Assembly: GCF_029168945.1 (NCBI RefSeq)
Contig: NC_083601.1
Span: 30,245,660 to 30,309,659 of the forward strand
Origin: Cannabis sativa
Lineage: Eukaryota > Streptophyta > Magnoliopsida > Rosales > Cannabaceae
Reading direction: 5' to 3'
Length of the DNA: 64,000 bases
Shown here: piece after piece, positions 35,570 through 48,354 of the stretch
Numbering within the stretch: position 1 is the first letter of the stretch
Layout of the letters: each line of letters starts with the position of its first letter
Position numbers and translations under genes: made by a program
The notes under the pieces: model-generated
What the model saw: only the letters and a program-made list of their open reading frames with translations
Databases searched by the model: none
Told to the model about the DNA's origin: nothing

Positions 35570-37879
35570 GTGAAAATTACATGAAATATGAGATTTCATA
35601 ACAAAATTAGAAAAATATGGCATTTTTAGGTTTGCCACTCTTCTATGGCATTTTTTCACATTTAAGATTTTTTATGGTATTTGATATGCCATATTTTTAT
35701 AAATTTATTATCCAATCTCATATTTTATGTTTTTATTTTTAGCTTAATTAGTTTTATTTATTTTACACTTACATTTTAGGGTTTCTTTTTATTTGAAAAA
35801 TTTACACCAAATACTACATTTTTTTTCAAACATTACATTTTTAATTTGACAAGAACATTTTACTTTTATACTTTTATTAATTTTTTTTTTCTTTTTTACT
35901 TATTGAAACTTCAAAAAGTTTTTTTTTTGTCTTTTTTATATATTTTTTAGTCAATTTTGGCTCTCTTTTTTCTTTTCAACTTTTAAGTCAGTTGCTACTT
36001 TGTTTTTTCTTTCTTTCTTTCGCTTATCTCTCTCTATTTTTTTTTTCTAATTTCTCATTTTTTTTTTAATTTTTTTCTCAACCTAATTTTTTTCTCTTAA
36101 TATATATAATAAGTGTACATTTTTATATTTCATTTTTTTTTTTACAAAAATTAAACTTGTTTTTTATTTAAACTACTATTTGTTTTTTTTTTTGTTAAAA
36201 ACTAATTATTCCATTAAAAACAGCAGAAAAAAAAAACCAGTTTCATCAACATCATCCTGAAAAAAAAAACAATATAAAAAATCATAATCTAAAAAGAATC
36301 CAAACTTTAAAAACTAGTTTCATCAACATTGAAAGAAACTAATAATTTCATTTAAAGAATACAAAAAATAGTTTTATCAACAAGATAATGAAAAAAATTA
36401 CAATCTAAAGACGATACTAACTTTAAAAACCAGTTTCATCAATATTAAAAGAAACGAATTATTTCATTAAAAGAGGCAAAAAAAAAAATAGTTTCATCAA
36501 TAACATAATAAAAAATACACAATGCCTAATAACTAAACTTTTACAAATTAACGATACTAAATTTAAAAATCAGTTTCGAACATATAAATTTTATATCAAT
36601 ACCTAATAATCAAACTTCTAACTTGATTCTTTATTTTGGCATTTAATTTTTTATTTGCTTGCTCAAAAATTAGAGTTAATTTAAACATACAATATGCAGC
36701 AAATATAACAAAGAGAATCATAAATTAAAATCAAAGAGAGAAAAAAGAAACAAAGAAAATTAAAGAGACAAAAGTGCAATAAAAACCATAGAAGAATAAC
36801 AAAAAAAAAATAGTGGAATGTGAGAAACCAGTTAGTAAAACAACCAAAATAAAAACAAACAAATAAAAACCAGTTTCTTGAAATAAATTACTAAAAAATT
36901 GAATAAAACTCAATTATGAACAACAATAAAAAAAAATAGTTATAAAAACTAGTTACTTAAAAAAACCAGTTATGAAAATAATAAAATAATATGTGTGTCA
37001 GAAACTGATTAATTAAAATAAAATAAAAATTGTTGTTCAAATATCATACAATAATAAAACTGGTTTTATACAAACTAAAAAATATATAAAATAATATCAT
37101 AAAAATTGAGCAACCCCATTACAGAACAGTTAAAACCTGTGAAACCAGTTTTGACGTTATAAAAAATCATAACAAAATACAAATGTTAATAATAAAGTTA
37201 ATTGAAACCAGTTTCATCAGACAATCAAATAAAAACATACACACACACAAATATACAAAAAAAAAAAATACTAATCACAAATATAATCAAAACAACACAT
37301 AATGCCTACCAATAATTTAATAACAAAATATAAGTGTAAGTTTCCAACCTAGAAACAAAATAATAAAAAAGTAACTTGAAAAAAAATTCTAATAACATAA
37401 TGAAACTATTTTTTTTTATTCTTTTAATGAAATTAATAGTTTCTTTCAATGTTGATGAAACTGATTTTTAAAGTTTATATTATCTTTAGATTATAATTTT
37501 TTATATTGTTTTTTCTTCAGGATGATGTTGATGAAACTGGTTTTTTTTTTTCTGCTTTTAATGAAATAATTAGTTTTTAACAAAAAAAAACAAAGAAAAA
37601 AAATAGTAGTTTAAATAAAAAAAAAAACAAGTTTAATTTCTGTAAAAAAAAATAATATCTATAGTTGAGATCATTTTTTATTTATTTTAATATTTTATTT
37701 TTTTAAAAAAGAAAAAATAAATAAAAAGAAACACAAATTTAAAGTTTTTTATGGCATTCCTCAAACTTTTTCCCATATTTGTAAGTTTTTTAAAAAAATG
37801 TCATATTTAGTGTAATTAAGTTTTTATGCCATATATATCAAAACTTATCTTTATTTTCCCATATTTTTGTAAATAGCCC
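35570..37879. mobile_element. Mutator-type fold-back element, 2.3 kb, nested
   Basis: Perfect 9-bp direct repeats GTTATATTT flank it (35561-35569 and 37880-37888), the Mutator target size. The outer ends are imperfectly inverted (ttacatgaaatatgag / cccatatttttgtaa). Two long inner arms (about 36133-36362 and 37405-37660) are inverted copies of each other. The sequence is extremely AT-rich with no open frame of note. Confidence 0.75.
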
Positions 37880-37979
37880 GTTATATTTTCATCGAAAAAT
37901 TTAATTTGTATTTTTTGTCGAGTTTTTTCAGTTTAGTTTAAACGGGTAACAAAAGTTGATGTACAATCCTAATTTAATT

Positions 37980-38993
37980 TATACATGAAAGTAATATATA
38001 AAAAAAAATACAGTAAAATTATATATATATATATCCATAAAAATATAAAAAATCCATAAAAATATAAACAATTTATATAATTTTAGTTTTTTTGTCCCTT
38101 CCTGCTAGAAAATGTAGGTGTGCAATTAATGATTCAGAATTTTTCAAATAATAATAACTATGACTCCTGCTATTACCTTTGCTATCTCAATTTGGAGTAG
38201 TTGAAATAATTCAGCCATAATTTCCAAAAATATATCTATTCTTCAATATGAAAGTCAAAATATGTGTTTTTCTTTTTTCCCTTCTGCAAAAGGAGAAGAG
38301 CTTCACAATAACCAAACAAACAAACATCATGATTTAAGATAAGGTCCTCCTGTCCATAAAGCTAAAGTGAAGAGCATTCTCTTCCTTTTTGGAAAATGCT
38401 GTGATTGTGGTGGTTCAACTTACTAAGTATCATGAGCAAGAGCAACCTTAGTTACATGTCATATTTTGAATGGTCACACAAAAAGAAAAAAATAACTTTG
38501 TATGCACTGGTACATTGCCACTAAAATATCTCTATACTCATTTCAAAAATATATAACATGGGGAATCCTATGAGAAATGATTATTGTGGTTCTCAGTCAT
38601 ACTGCCTTTAAAACAGGACAATATCTTTTAGAATGTTCTTTTAGTTGTTCTTTATTTCACTTTTCTTCACCTTGATTTTCTCAAGTGTGGTACAGAAGAA
38701 AGTTTCGATATACTTCAAGTTTCTATAAACTAAGCTCTAAAACAAGATATAACATTGTTATAAAATGAGGTGACATGAAAATAGCAAAATAGCACCTTGG
38801 CCTATGTGTTCAGTATTGAGAATTAGAATCATAAACTGAACATACCATAGCACATAGTTATAAAACACTCATAACAAACAAGAACAGTGAAAGACTTATT
38901 TTTTACAGACACTAAAGAAAAAGAAACAAACTCTAATATGGCCGAACAGTTATTCTAGCCAACTTACCTACATCTTGGTACACGATCTGGTAC
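37980..38993. other. Intergenic, no gene seen
   Basis: 3' flank of the minus-strand TBL gene. No frame or repeat recognised. Confidence 0.45.
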
Positions 38994-41543
38994 TTAGAGC
39001 AGGGCACTCAGCATCTCGTTCCAGATGTCAGGCACCCCGGGAAGGCACCAGTGGCTGCAGTCGGAGGAAAAGTTTTTCAAGTGCTGCTTCTCTTCCTGTC
39101 CCATAGCTCTTCTGTAGACAGAAGGGTGGCCATCTCGTCTAAAAGCAGACAGCGTAGTTACGTCTTGTAGATATACAGGAAATCTCATCCTTTTTAACAC
39201 CCCTTGCAGTACTAATAATTGTTGAGGAACATGTGGATGACTAAAAGCAGTTAGAGGCTGCTTCTGATTGTAGCATTTCCAACCATTTTCCCTGCCAGAT
39301 AATATAGTAACATAAGATCACAACTGCCTTGACATGTAAATATGTTGCGATTCTAACCATGGTTTGGCTCAGTTATCCCAGTGATATTCATTATTTAGAA
39401 GCACGCATACTTATGTTCATAGTTACATAGAAGAAGTTTGCAGGATACCTGTTATGCCTAGGTGACATGCTCCTGAAAAAGACTCGAGTTTGACGAGGGT
39501 CTAGATTCAAATCTACCCATTTAGCCCATGTAGTGAGTCCTTTTTGGTATGCAATCATTGGATTCATACTTTTGTAGAGAGACTGACCTTCCATGTAATA
39601 GTCCCACCTGAATTAGTTAAAATAACACAATGAGGAGAATCATGAGAGTTCTTTGGCATGATGTTATCATATAAACATAATAAAATTTATAGAAAACAGC
39701 TAAGACTTGAGATAGATATATGACAAACTTAAATGAAACTGAGTATATGTCACCTTGAATCTTGTAAGTTGAATTAAGAAATAAACTAAAGAACTGTCCA
39801 TGGAGTCTTGAATTCAAAATCACTTAACCAAGCCTTATACTTTCTTGTCTCATTTTTCTTTCTCATTGAGTTACATGTATCAAACACAAAGGCATAAAAG
39901 AAATGATAAAGCAATGAATATTTATATAAAATTTTACTTACGAACTCCATTTGTCTGTGTGAGTCCACCAATGAGCAGAGTCAAAAACGAGAAAATTAAC
40001 TCCTCTCCAGTACCTTGCATTATCTTCAATGGAATCCAAATGTAAAATTCTCTTCTTCCCAGATTCTTTCTTTAACTCTACTAGGAGTGGAGCCCATGCA
40101 AACTCAATTGATGTCTCAAAATCCTGTGTAAAATATAACTATCATCTCTTAGGCTTTGCCAAAATAATGCTGCAAATGTTGTAAATCATTCTATCACAAA
40201 TGCATTAGTATTACGAGTGACGGACCCAGAATTTAATTAGAGGGTAGGCGTAAATTTTTTTCATGTATAAAAATATTTCAAAAAAATAAGTAAATATATA
40301 AAAAAACACAATTCAATATTTTAATTCCCAACTAAAAAGATATTAAATATCAAACACTAAAAATCTTCGAATAGAAAAAAAAAAAAAGAAGCAATCTACA
40401 ACGATATTTAAAATATATAACATACTCAATATTCTAAATTTTAGCAAATATATCAATTTTTGAGCTCATATCTTTAGAGTTGTCATCGAAGAGTTTTCAT
40501 ATTTTGAAAACGATGAATAATAAGCTTGTTGTCAATAACATTGAATACATTCTTTTTGAGATATACTGTCAAACTATCATTCAACTATTGATCTCCTATT
40601 CTGTTGCGCATTTGTTGTGGGCAATTAAAATAATTAAAAAGATTTTTTTTAATTAAGATGTAAAAGAAAGCATGGCCTAAGCCCACACTAGTCCTTCATT
40701 GGATCCGCCAGTGATGTATTACCATTGCATGGAATGCCATAGTTGGACCATTGTAGGTGACCCTCTTTCGGCCAGTTGGAATAACTCCTTGTACTAGGCA
40801 GACAAGAGACTCCCATTGATTTCTCATAATGGAGTCACCCACCAACATAATTCGTTTATTTCTCATTTTAGCAAGAAATTTCAATGCATTGAACCTGTTT
40901 GAGATAAATGCCAAAAACAAAACAACAAATTAATCAAGCAATATTAATAAGTTGAGAATATTTTCTAGCTACTACAAACCATGAAATTTAGGAACACTGC
41001 CTAAATCACTGCTTTTTTTGGTTACCTAATGTACCATATAAATTTCTATATCTTATCCATGTAATTAACAAACAGAACATTTTTATTACATGACCTTTAA
41101 TCTTTAGCTAATGGAAATGCTATAACTGAACCAAAAAGAAAACTTAAAGCTATTTGAGTGTAAATTAAACTATGTTTACATGACTTCTTCATGTAGCAAT
41201 GTTCTAAACCAAACCATTACCTAGGAATGGAGCAGCCGTTGGGCTTCCACCTCCATTTCTGGTAATCAGAATCTGGTCTCCCATTCTTCTGACAAGTCAC
41301 TGCTGTACTAAGATAAGGGCAAGTGGATTCATAGAGAGGATAAGATTGATCAAAAACCCATTTCCCAGAAGAAAAATCACATTTTTTGGGTAAGTTTTTC
41401 CCACTCTGAACCATAACAACTCCATCTTCCTCACTGAGCCAAGACCCATCTCCAACCTCAAACTCTGAAGACAACCCATGAAAGAAGCAGAGAAAAAAGT
41501 TGAAGAAGAAGAAGAACCAAAGCTGAAGCTTTACTCTAGCCAT
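38994..41543 (-). CDS. TBL36: Trichome birefringence-like (TBL, DUF231) O-acetyltransferase
   Basis: Exons 41543-41221, 40894-40723, 40123-39942, 39607-39449 and 39291-38994 sum to 1134 nt, giving 377 residues. Residues 5-23 are a hydrophobic signal anchor ([13 protein letters not shown]), placing the enzyme in the Golgi lumen. The TBL domain (about 54-108) has [11 protein letters not shown] and the Cys pairs of the family. The esterase-like domain carries GDS at 127-129 ([15 protein letters not shown]) and the DxxH motif at 356-359 ([12 protein letters not shown]), the expected Ser and Asp/His catalytic residues. TBL enzymes O-acetylate cell-wall polysaccharides such as xylan, mannan or pectin; which substrate here is unknown. 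The symbol TBL36 rests on memory of similar sequence and is the weakest part. A MITE sits beside the second donor site. Confidence 0.9.
40215..40715. mobile_element. MITE, 501 bp, in TBL intron 2
   Basis: The ends are inverted: gagtgacggacccagaat on the left and attggatccgccagtgat on the right. GTATTAC is duplicated on both sides (40208-40214 and 40716-40722; an eighth base differs). The ends recall a common plant hAT-like MITE. The right copy of the duplication is itself the start of the intron, read GTAATAC on the minus strand. Confidence 0.85.
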
Positions 41544-41559
41544 GGAAGCTCATGAACCA

Positions 41560-41590
41560 GAAGAAGAAGAAGAAGAAGAAGAAGAAGAAG
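41560..41590 (-). repeat. (CTT)n tract in the TBL leader
   Basis: About ten GAA units on the plus strand read as CTT in the mRNA sense. The tract begins 16 bases upstream of the start codon. Confidence 0.75.
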
Positions 41591-41599
41591 CATTCATGA

Positions 41600-42185
41600 T
41601 GTTGTAAGGTGGGAACTTATAAGGGTTATTAGTAGTACCAGGAGGAGTAGAAGATGGAGTTGGATTAAGGCATGGATTGCGGTAAAGGGTGGGGGCCATA
41701 ATTCTATATGCCATGCAGCGCAGTGTTTTCTACTTTTTCTTTTTGTTGCTCATTATTATTGTCAATTTGGTATTGCTTCTTGCAATCGATGCCTGCCTTT
41801 GGTGTTGCTTTTCATAACAATAGCACATTCTGATAGTGATTGTGTAAAATAAGGAGAGAGTGAGAAGTTTTTTCTTTTTTTCTTCTGGTGGTTGAATGTT
41901 GAAAAAGAAAGACTTTTGGTCACCGTGACTACCGGTGCGTTTGTCTTTGTGAATGAACTTGACTTGACTTCTTTTTAGAATCACGATTCACGGGTGAATT
42001 TACTATGCAAGCTCTTTTAACTAGGATAGTTCATGGTTTAATCAAAGAGGATTTTTGTCAAATTATGGACTATTAAAATCTTATAACGATAAAATTGCTT
42101 CCGAAAATTTAAACAATAAAACTATAATATTTTTAAATAACGCACAAAACTCAATTATTACCTGAAACATTACAACACAAATGAT
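41600..42185. other. TBL upstream region, no other gene
   Basis: Holds the presumed TBL promoter. Past about 42000 the sequence is AT-rich with nothing recognised up to the copia insertion. Confidence 0.4.
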
Positions 42186-42190
42186 GCATA

Positions 42191-42680
42191 TGTTATATAA
42201 ATTAACAATTAACCCAAGATCTATTTGTATATAACATAGAACACAATAGTAGTATATGATAATTAGGTATGTGTACCTGATTGATCCATAGCAATTATCT
42301 CTGATTGATCCACAGCAGTTACTCCAATTTGATAGTGCAATACTATCAACTAAGTCTTCCTCCCTAGATCTCTAAATCAGAAGCAGTTTATTTTCTCTGA
42401 TTATCAAAAGGTATACAATTGTGATGAGACAATATGTATTTATAGAGTTAGGGAGGGGACTTAGCTACAAAACCCTAGTTGGGCTGGGCCTGCTCATCAA
42501 AGGCTTCAGTCAACTAGAAAAGCTCACACTTCTGCTTCACCTAGACTTTACTCACAGATGCTAAGCCCATTAACAATTGATCACCAACAACATGGGCTAA
42601 CACAGCAAAGAACTATCCAATCAACCCAAGTTTTAATAAAACCAATAAAATTTAATGTAAGCCCAAATAAAAGTCTAACA
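42191..42680 (-). repeat. 3' LTR of the 42-49 kb copia element
   Basis: Pairs with 49036-49524. The two are identical over long stretches; differences fall in two short patches (about 42364-42401 and 42480-42492) plus one single site. Confidence 0.95.
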
Positions 42681-42695
42681 TTCTCCCACTTGGGC
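42681..42695 (-). promoter_or_regulatory. Copia polypurine tract
   Basis: On the minus strand gcccaagtgggagaa lies directly before the 3' LTR, the expected second-strand primer site. Confidence 0.8.
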
Positions 42696-43335
42696 TACAT
42701 TGATTTTAATACATATATATTATATATCAAAATAATTTTGTTTGAAAACGACTCATGGGTTAAACAACAGGAAAACATTTGTGGCCACTTTAAAAAATGA
42801 TAGTTCTCTGATAGCATCTCAACATACCGGTCCAATTTAACCTTTGATAATGAACTATGACAGTCATATTGTTTTTAGCTCAACAAAAGACATTCATAAT
42901 CACAAATACCAAAGTATTAAATCGACATGGTCAATAAGTCTAGTAGTGTGGTAAGGAATTATGTTCAACATGTGATCAATATAAAATAACATAATATCCT
43001 TATCAGTCCTCAATTTCACTGATACCGTGATGCTTAATAAATAAGCCAGTGAAATTAAACATACACCACTTAAAATAAGTAAGTGTCACTAAACTTGCTT
43101 AAAGAATTAAGCCAACAACATATCATTGTCAATAAGCAAATAGATTTAAAAGACAATGATCACAACAATATGAACCACATGCTTTCAATTCAATCATTCT
43201 CGAGAATATAACAAAACATAATTGAAAACATATCCATTCAATAATAAAATATTGAAACATAAAATGTAGTTCATAACTTTATTCAGAAAATTATAAATAA
43301 TAATTTCTAAAAACAAACAGAAAACAAAACTCCCA

Positions 43336-44922
43336 CTAACCCAAAAGATCAAAAGATTCTAAAATGCCCATATTAACAACATGTTTATTAAACAGCACGG
43401 CACTTAACCCTTTGGTTAGAGGATCAGCTAACATCGACTCGGTCTTGCAATTTTCAATAACAATGTCTCCTTTTTTGACCAAGTCTCTGACAGTGAGATA
43501 CTTTATTTCCATGTGTTTAGAAGCACTACTAATCTTGTTATTCTTTGAAAAGAAAACAGCAGCATCATTATCACAAAAGATTAGCATAGGTGTGGAAATA
43601 GAATCAACCACTCGTATCTCCGAAATAAAATTCTTCAGCCACGAAGCTTGCAAAGATGCCCCATAACATGCAACAAACTCAGCATACATAGTAGATGACG
43701 TGATCAAAGTCTGTTTGACACTCTTCCAAGAAATGGCAGCACCTGCCAAGGTGAAAATATAGCCAGAAGTTGACTTTAAATCATCTACACAACCACCAAA
43801 ATCTGAATCTGAATAACCAACAACTCGAAGATTGTCAACATGCTTATACACAAGCATAAAACTCTTCGTTCTTTGCAAATATCTCAAAACTTTCTTGGCT
43901 GCAACCCAATGATCAAGGCCAGGATCAGATAAATATCTCCCAAGAACATTGACTACGAAAGCTATGTCAGGTCGAGTGCAAACCTGAGCATACATCAAAC
44001 TCCCTACTACACTTGCATAAGGGATGTTCTTCATTGCTCCTCTTTCCAAGTCGTTCTTAGGACATTGCTGCTTAGTGAACTTGTCCCCTTTCAGAATAGG
44101 AACTAAACCAGCTTTACACAAATCCATGTTGAACCTTTTGAGCACACGATTAATGTAAGCTTCTTGAGATAAGCCAAGAACTTTTCGATTCCTGTCACGA
44201 TGGATCTCAATCCCCAAAACATAGGATGCCTCTCCAAGATCTTTCATATCAAAATTGGAAGACAGAAAATTTTTGGTCTCATTTAGTAGTGACAAATCAC
44301 TGCTGGCAAGTAAAATGTCATCTACGTAAAGAACAAGAAAAATATAACGACTCCCACTGATCTTCATATAAATACACTGATCAAACTTGTTCTCTACGAA
44401 ACCAAACGATGTCACAACCTTGTCAAACTTCAAGTACCACTGGCGAGATGCCTGTTTGAGACCATAAATGGATCGTTTCAACTTGCAAACCAAGTGTTCT
44501 TTTCCATTCTCCTTGTAGCCTTCAGGTTGAGACATATAGACTTCCTCATTCAATTCTCCATTCAGAAAAGCAGTTTTAACATCCATTTGATGCAACTCTA
44601 AATCAAAATGCGCAACTAAGGCCATAATAATTCTGAATGAATCTTTAGTGGAAACAGGTGAGAAAGTTTCAGTGTAATCAATACCTTCTCTTTGAGTAAA
44701 GCCTTTAGCCACTAAACGCGCTTTAAACCTTTCAATCTGTCCCTTTTTATCCCTTTTAGCCTTTAAAATCCACTTACAACCTATTGGTTTAAAACCATCA
44801 GGTAATAAAACTAGCTCCCATACACCATTTTTCTTCATGGAGTCGATCTCATCATCCGTAGCTGCTAACCATTTTGAAGATTGTGGACTATTAAGTGCTT
44901 CACTAAAAGTGACAGGATCCAC
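43336..44922 (-). CDS. Copia RT and RNase H, intact open segment
   Basis: An uninterrupted 528-codon frame. RT has ETFSPVSTKDSFRIIMALVA, the second block with MDVKTAFLNG, and the catalytic LYVDDILLASSD. The RNase H domain has DSDFGGCVDD, SSTMYAEFVA and CDNDAAVFFS. It ends with the usual tail before the polypurine tract. In the intact element this is the C-terminal part of one gag-pol protein; here the upstream frame is broken, so it would not be translated as such. Confidence 0.92.
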   Translation of the reverse strand: MDPVTFSEALNSPQSSKWLAATDDEIDSMKKNGVWELVLLPDGFKPIGCKWILKAKRDKKGQIERFKARLVAKGFTQREGIDYTETFSPVSTKDSFRIIMALVAHFDLELHQMDVKTAFLNGELNEEVYMSQPEGYKENGKEHLVCKLKRSIYGLKQASRQWYLKFDKVVTSFGFVENKFDQCIYMKISGSRYIFLVLYVDDILLASSDLSLLNETKNFLSSNFDMKDLGEASYVLGIEIHRDRNRKVLGLSQEAYINRVLKRFNMDLCKAGLVPILKGDKFTKQQCPKNDLERGAMKNIPYASVVGSLMYAQVCTRPDIAFVVNVLGRYLSDPGLDHWVAAKKVLRYLQRTKSFMLVYKHVDNLRVVGYSDSDFGGCVDDLKSTSGYIFTLAGAAISWKSVKQTLITSSTMYAEFVACYGASLQASWLKNFISEIRVVDSISTPMLIFCDNDAAVFFSKNNKISSASKHMEIKYLTVRDLVKKGDIVIENCKTESMLADPLTKGLSAVLFNKHVVNMGILESFDLLG

Positions 44923-44968
44923 AAAATGATCAATATCATATTCTCCTTCTCCAAGATAAACAAAATTA

Positions 44969-46067
44969 TCATGACACTTTGTTGACTTCTTTTGTCTCTG
45001 AGATCTTCTTAGAGGAGGTACTACGGAATAACTTCTCTTTGTTGATCATTGTTTTGAATAACATCTTCCACAACTGGAATTTCTTCAATAACAGGATTCT
45101 CATTAACAATAGGAGCTTCATCATTAACAAGCCCTTCATCAATAATAGGACCTTCATCATCTTCGATATCGGGAGCAATATATTCATCAACAATGGGAGC
45201 ATTACCAACTGGAGTAGGATGGAGACTACTATTATCATCTCTTGAAAATGACATAGGAATACAAATTCCTTTAGAGGACTCCCCCATTTCAAGAGATGTT
45301 GAAGGAATTTTCTCAGCAACATCAAATTCCGAAATTTAGCGATCCGAGATTCAACAATTCGCGTACCACGAGTGGGACAAGAAAAGCGATAGCCTTTCGA
45401 GCGCATTGGATAACCAATGAAATAACAGCGATTTGTTCTCAGATCTAACTTTTTCAAATTAGGATCATAAATCTTTACTTCAGCTGGACAACCCCATACT
45501 CGAAGATGATTAAGACTAGGCCGCCGCCCTACCCATAACTCAAAAGGGGTTTTGGGAGCATTTGCGGGAACACGATTTAAAATATAAGTTGCGGTCATAA
45601 GTGCTTCACCCCATAAAAACTGCGGAAGATTTGTTCTACTCATCATACTTCTAACCATATCCATGAGAGTGCGATTTCTCCTTTCGGCAACGCCATTTTG
45701 CTCGTGTGAACCGGGCATAGTGTATTGAGCAACTATACCATTTTCTTGTAAGTACTCGCAAAAAGCCCCATGTGTTGTCCGGATTCCGTATAACGACCAT
45801 AATATTCTCCTCCACGATCGAATGAACAACTTTGATGACTCTTCCTAATTGTTTCTCAACCTCATTTCGAAAAATTTTGAGTTTATCAAGGGCGTCAGAT
45901 TTTTCTTTAATTAAATAGGTGAATCCATAACGAGAAAAATCATCGATAAAAGTGATAAAATACTTATTTCTGCACAACGTGGTGGAATAAGGACCACTGA
46001 TGTCCGTGTGGATAATTTCCAATAAAGATTGACTGCGGTTTGCAGTCTTCTTTCTTGTTTTAGTCAA
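44969..46067 (-). pseudogene. Copia integrase, frameshifted
   Basis: The piece 46067-45651 carries the first catalytic Asp (IHTDISGP) and DDFSRYG. Frame then changes near 45820, just before the second catalytic Asp. The piece 45829-44969 carries the Glu region (GVAERRNRTLMD) and the integrase end (FLWGEALMTATYILNR). A second shift near 45340 breaks the linker to RT; the acidic linker continues in another frame (45287-45021). Confidence 0.85.
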
Positions 46068-46099
46068 TTTTCCACGAGTACAATCAACACAAGTATCCC

Positions 46100-47498
46100 A
46101 ATCGAAGCATCAAGAGGAGGAAGTATTTCAATTTAATTAAACGATCAACCCTTTCTCTGGAAATATGACCCACTCTTTTGTGCCATAACAATAAGGATGT
46201 TTCCTTAATATGAGGTCTTTTACCCACGAATTCACAACATTAAAAGAGGAATCTAAAGGAGCCAATGACAACTTGTAAAGACCATCGTAATAAAAGCAAT
46301 TTCCAATAATTCGAGAGTCGAAGCATAATGTCAACATTATCATTTGCAAAATGAAAAGAATATCCTTGTTTAACCAAAAGCGGAAGCGAAACTAAATTCC
46401 TTTTAAAAGTAGGAACATAAAAAGTATTGTTCGAATAATCTTATCACGAGATCGTAATTCAAGAATAAATGTTCCAACATAGATAACGTCAACTCCAACA
46501 TCATTGCCAACTTTAAGCTTGGACTCCCTCTCACTTGGCTTCCTGAGATCCCTTAGCCCCCGTAAGGAAGCGAAACATGAACAGTAGCACCACCGTCTAA
46601 CCACCAAGAATCAATAGGAACATCAACTAGATTAGATTCAAAACAAACACATGCCAATGGATTACCTGATTGTGCTTGCTTCTTTTCTAACCAAGTCTTA
46701 AATTTGTGACGATCCGTTCTCCGATGCCCCAATTTTTCACAAAAGTAACACTTCACATTAGAGTATTTGGACTTTCCATTGTTATTCTTCTGTTTATTCT
46801 TATGCTCCTTACCATTACCATTCTGTTTTGTAGCACCATCATTTTTATTCTTGAATTTTCCTTTTCCTTTGTTGGGCTTGAGGTGAGAAACATAGTTAGC
46901 AGATTCATTCTTCTCCCTTTTAAGCTTGCTTTCTTCGACTACACCTTTGAGAAATTAGGTCGGCGATAGTCCATGTTTGATTGTAAGTGTTGTAGAAATT
47001 TGTCTTGATAAGGCCGAAAGAGGCGGTGAAGAGCATGAAGAGCTCGATGAATAATGAAAGAGTCGGGAAGAGGAATATTATGATCTTTCAACTTGGTTGA
47101 ACATTCACCAATTTCGAATAAAATCTCGCACTCCTTTTAATTCATCATACTTAATGGTTGTCATTTCATCCATAAGATGTCCAGCTTCAGCGTTTTCACC
47201 AGTGTCGTATAATTTTTCTACAGCATTGAAAAACTCTTTGGCATTTGTAGTGTCTGGCAAACCACTCAATAGATGTTCAGGAATGGATCTTTTCATAGTA
47301 AGAAGACTAAGACGACTTGACTTTTCCCATTGTGCATGATGAGTTCTCTCGGCGTATCTGAGTCGGTAAGATCGTAGGTTTTTCTTCTCGTAGGCACAAG
47401 TCCATATCCATTATGCCTAAAGTAAATTCCACATCTCGTTTCCATGTCTTGTAGTTGGAAGCATTCAAAATATGGATGGAAGCATTATTGTTGTTCAC
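46100..47498 (-). pseudogene. Copia gag, zinc knuckle, protease-like and pre-integrase region, broken
   Basis: Gag begins at 47498 (ILNASNYKTWKRDVEFTLG) and is split by frameshifts near 47300 and 46960. The knuckle CYFCEKLGHRRTDRHKF (about 46750-46700) has Arg where its last Cys should be. SWWLDGGATVHVS is the protease-like segment, near 46600. The pre-integrase part at 46349-46137 is only partly open. These breaks are too many for a functional polyprotein. Confidence 0.8.
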
Positions 47499-48354
47499 GA
47501 AAAGGAGCGAAAAAATTCAAAAATTAAAACTTGAATAAGCAATATGAGCAATGTATTAGAAAATATTGTAGAATCAACTGGTCATTATAAACTCCCCTTT
47601 GGGGTGAGAATATAACACACACATGATCTACCTTCATGAAGTTAACAACAAAGAAAAAATACATATCATTTAAGAATTTTATTACCTTTGGGCAAATAAA
47701 TTTCTTAAAAATATGTATTAATTCAAGCAAAAAATAATAATAAATTTATATATTTAAATTATTACCTTTGGGCAAATAATTAAAATATATACATTTAATA
47801 TTAACTCACTTCATGGAATGTGAACTAATATATGTAAATACTACCTTTGGGCAAGTAATTACACATATAGTCAACCAAAAATATAATATTTTCTTCAACA
47901 TGTGAAATTTGGTGATAAAACAATCATTGAAAATTAATAATTTTCAACCAAATTTCCAAAAGAGATATATTATTGCTTTTATTATATTGATAATAAAAAA
48001 AATAAAGTGTCCACCATAACACATTATTTTTATATCAAATAATCAAGTTTTATAACTTTAGAACAACAATTAATGGAAAAATGTGAAATAAAGAATATTG
48101 GTGGAGATTACATAGTCAAGATAAATTAAACAAGAGAGTGACTATGTTTTATGGAACGAGAAGAAACCCAAAATTTTTTCTATGATTTACGGATTTTGAA
48201 AAATCATCAAAAATTATTTTTAATAATTTTTTAACTACATAATTATCATTAAAATAATAATAATTATTAAACGGAGTCAAAAAATTAATTAAAAATCATA
48301 GAAAAATCAGAAATTAAATTCTAATAACGCTGAAAAAAAAAACGTCGAAAAACG

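Larger units (their letters stand above)
34825..37971. mobile_element. Older hAT-type MITE, expanded by two nested insertions
   Basis: The ends (TAGGGGTATATGTCGATCG; gatgtacaatccta) resemble the MITE at 34061-34628. The flanks atttatat and atttaatt are a decayed 8-bp duplication. Without the two nested elements (35178-35456 and 35570-37879) it would be about 0.56 kb, matching its relative. Confidence 0.75.

Noticed and set aside
45021..45287. Acidic 88-codon minus-strand frame as a separate protein
   Set aside because: It is the integrase-RT linker of the copia element, separated only by a frameshift.
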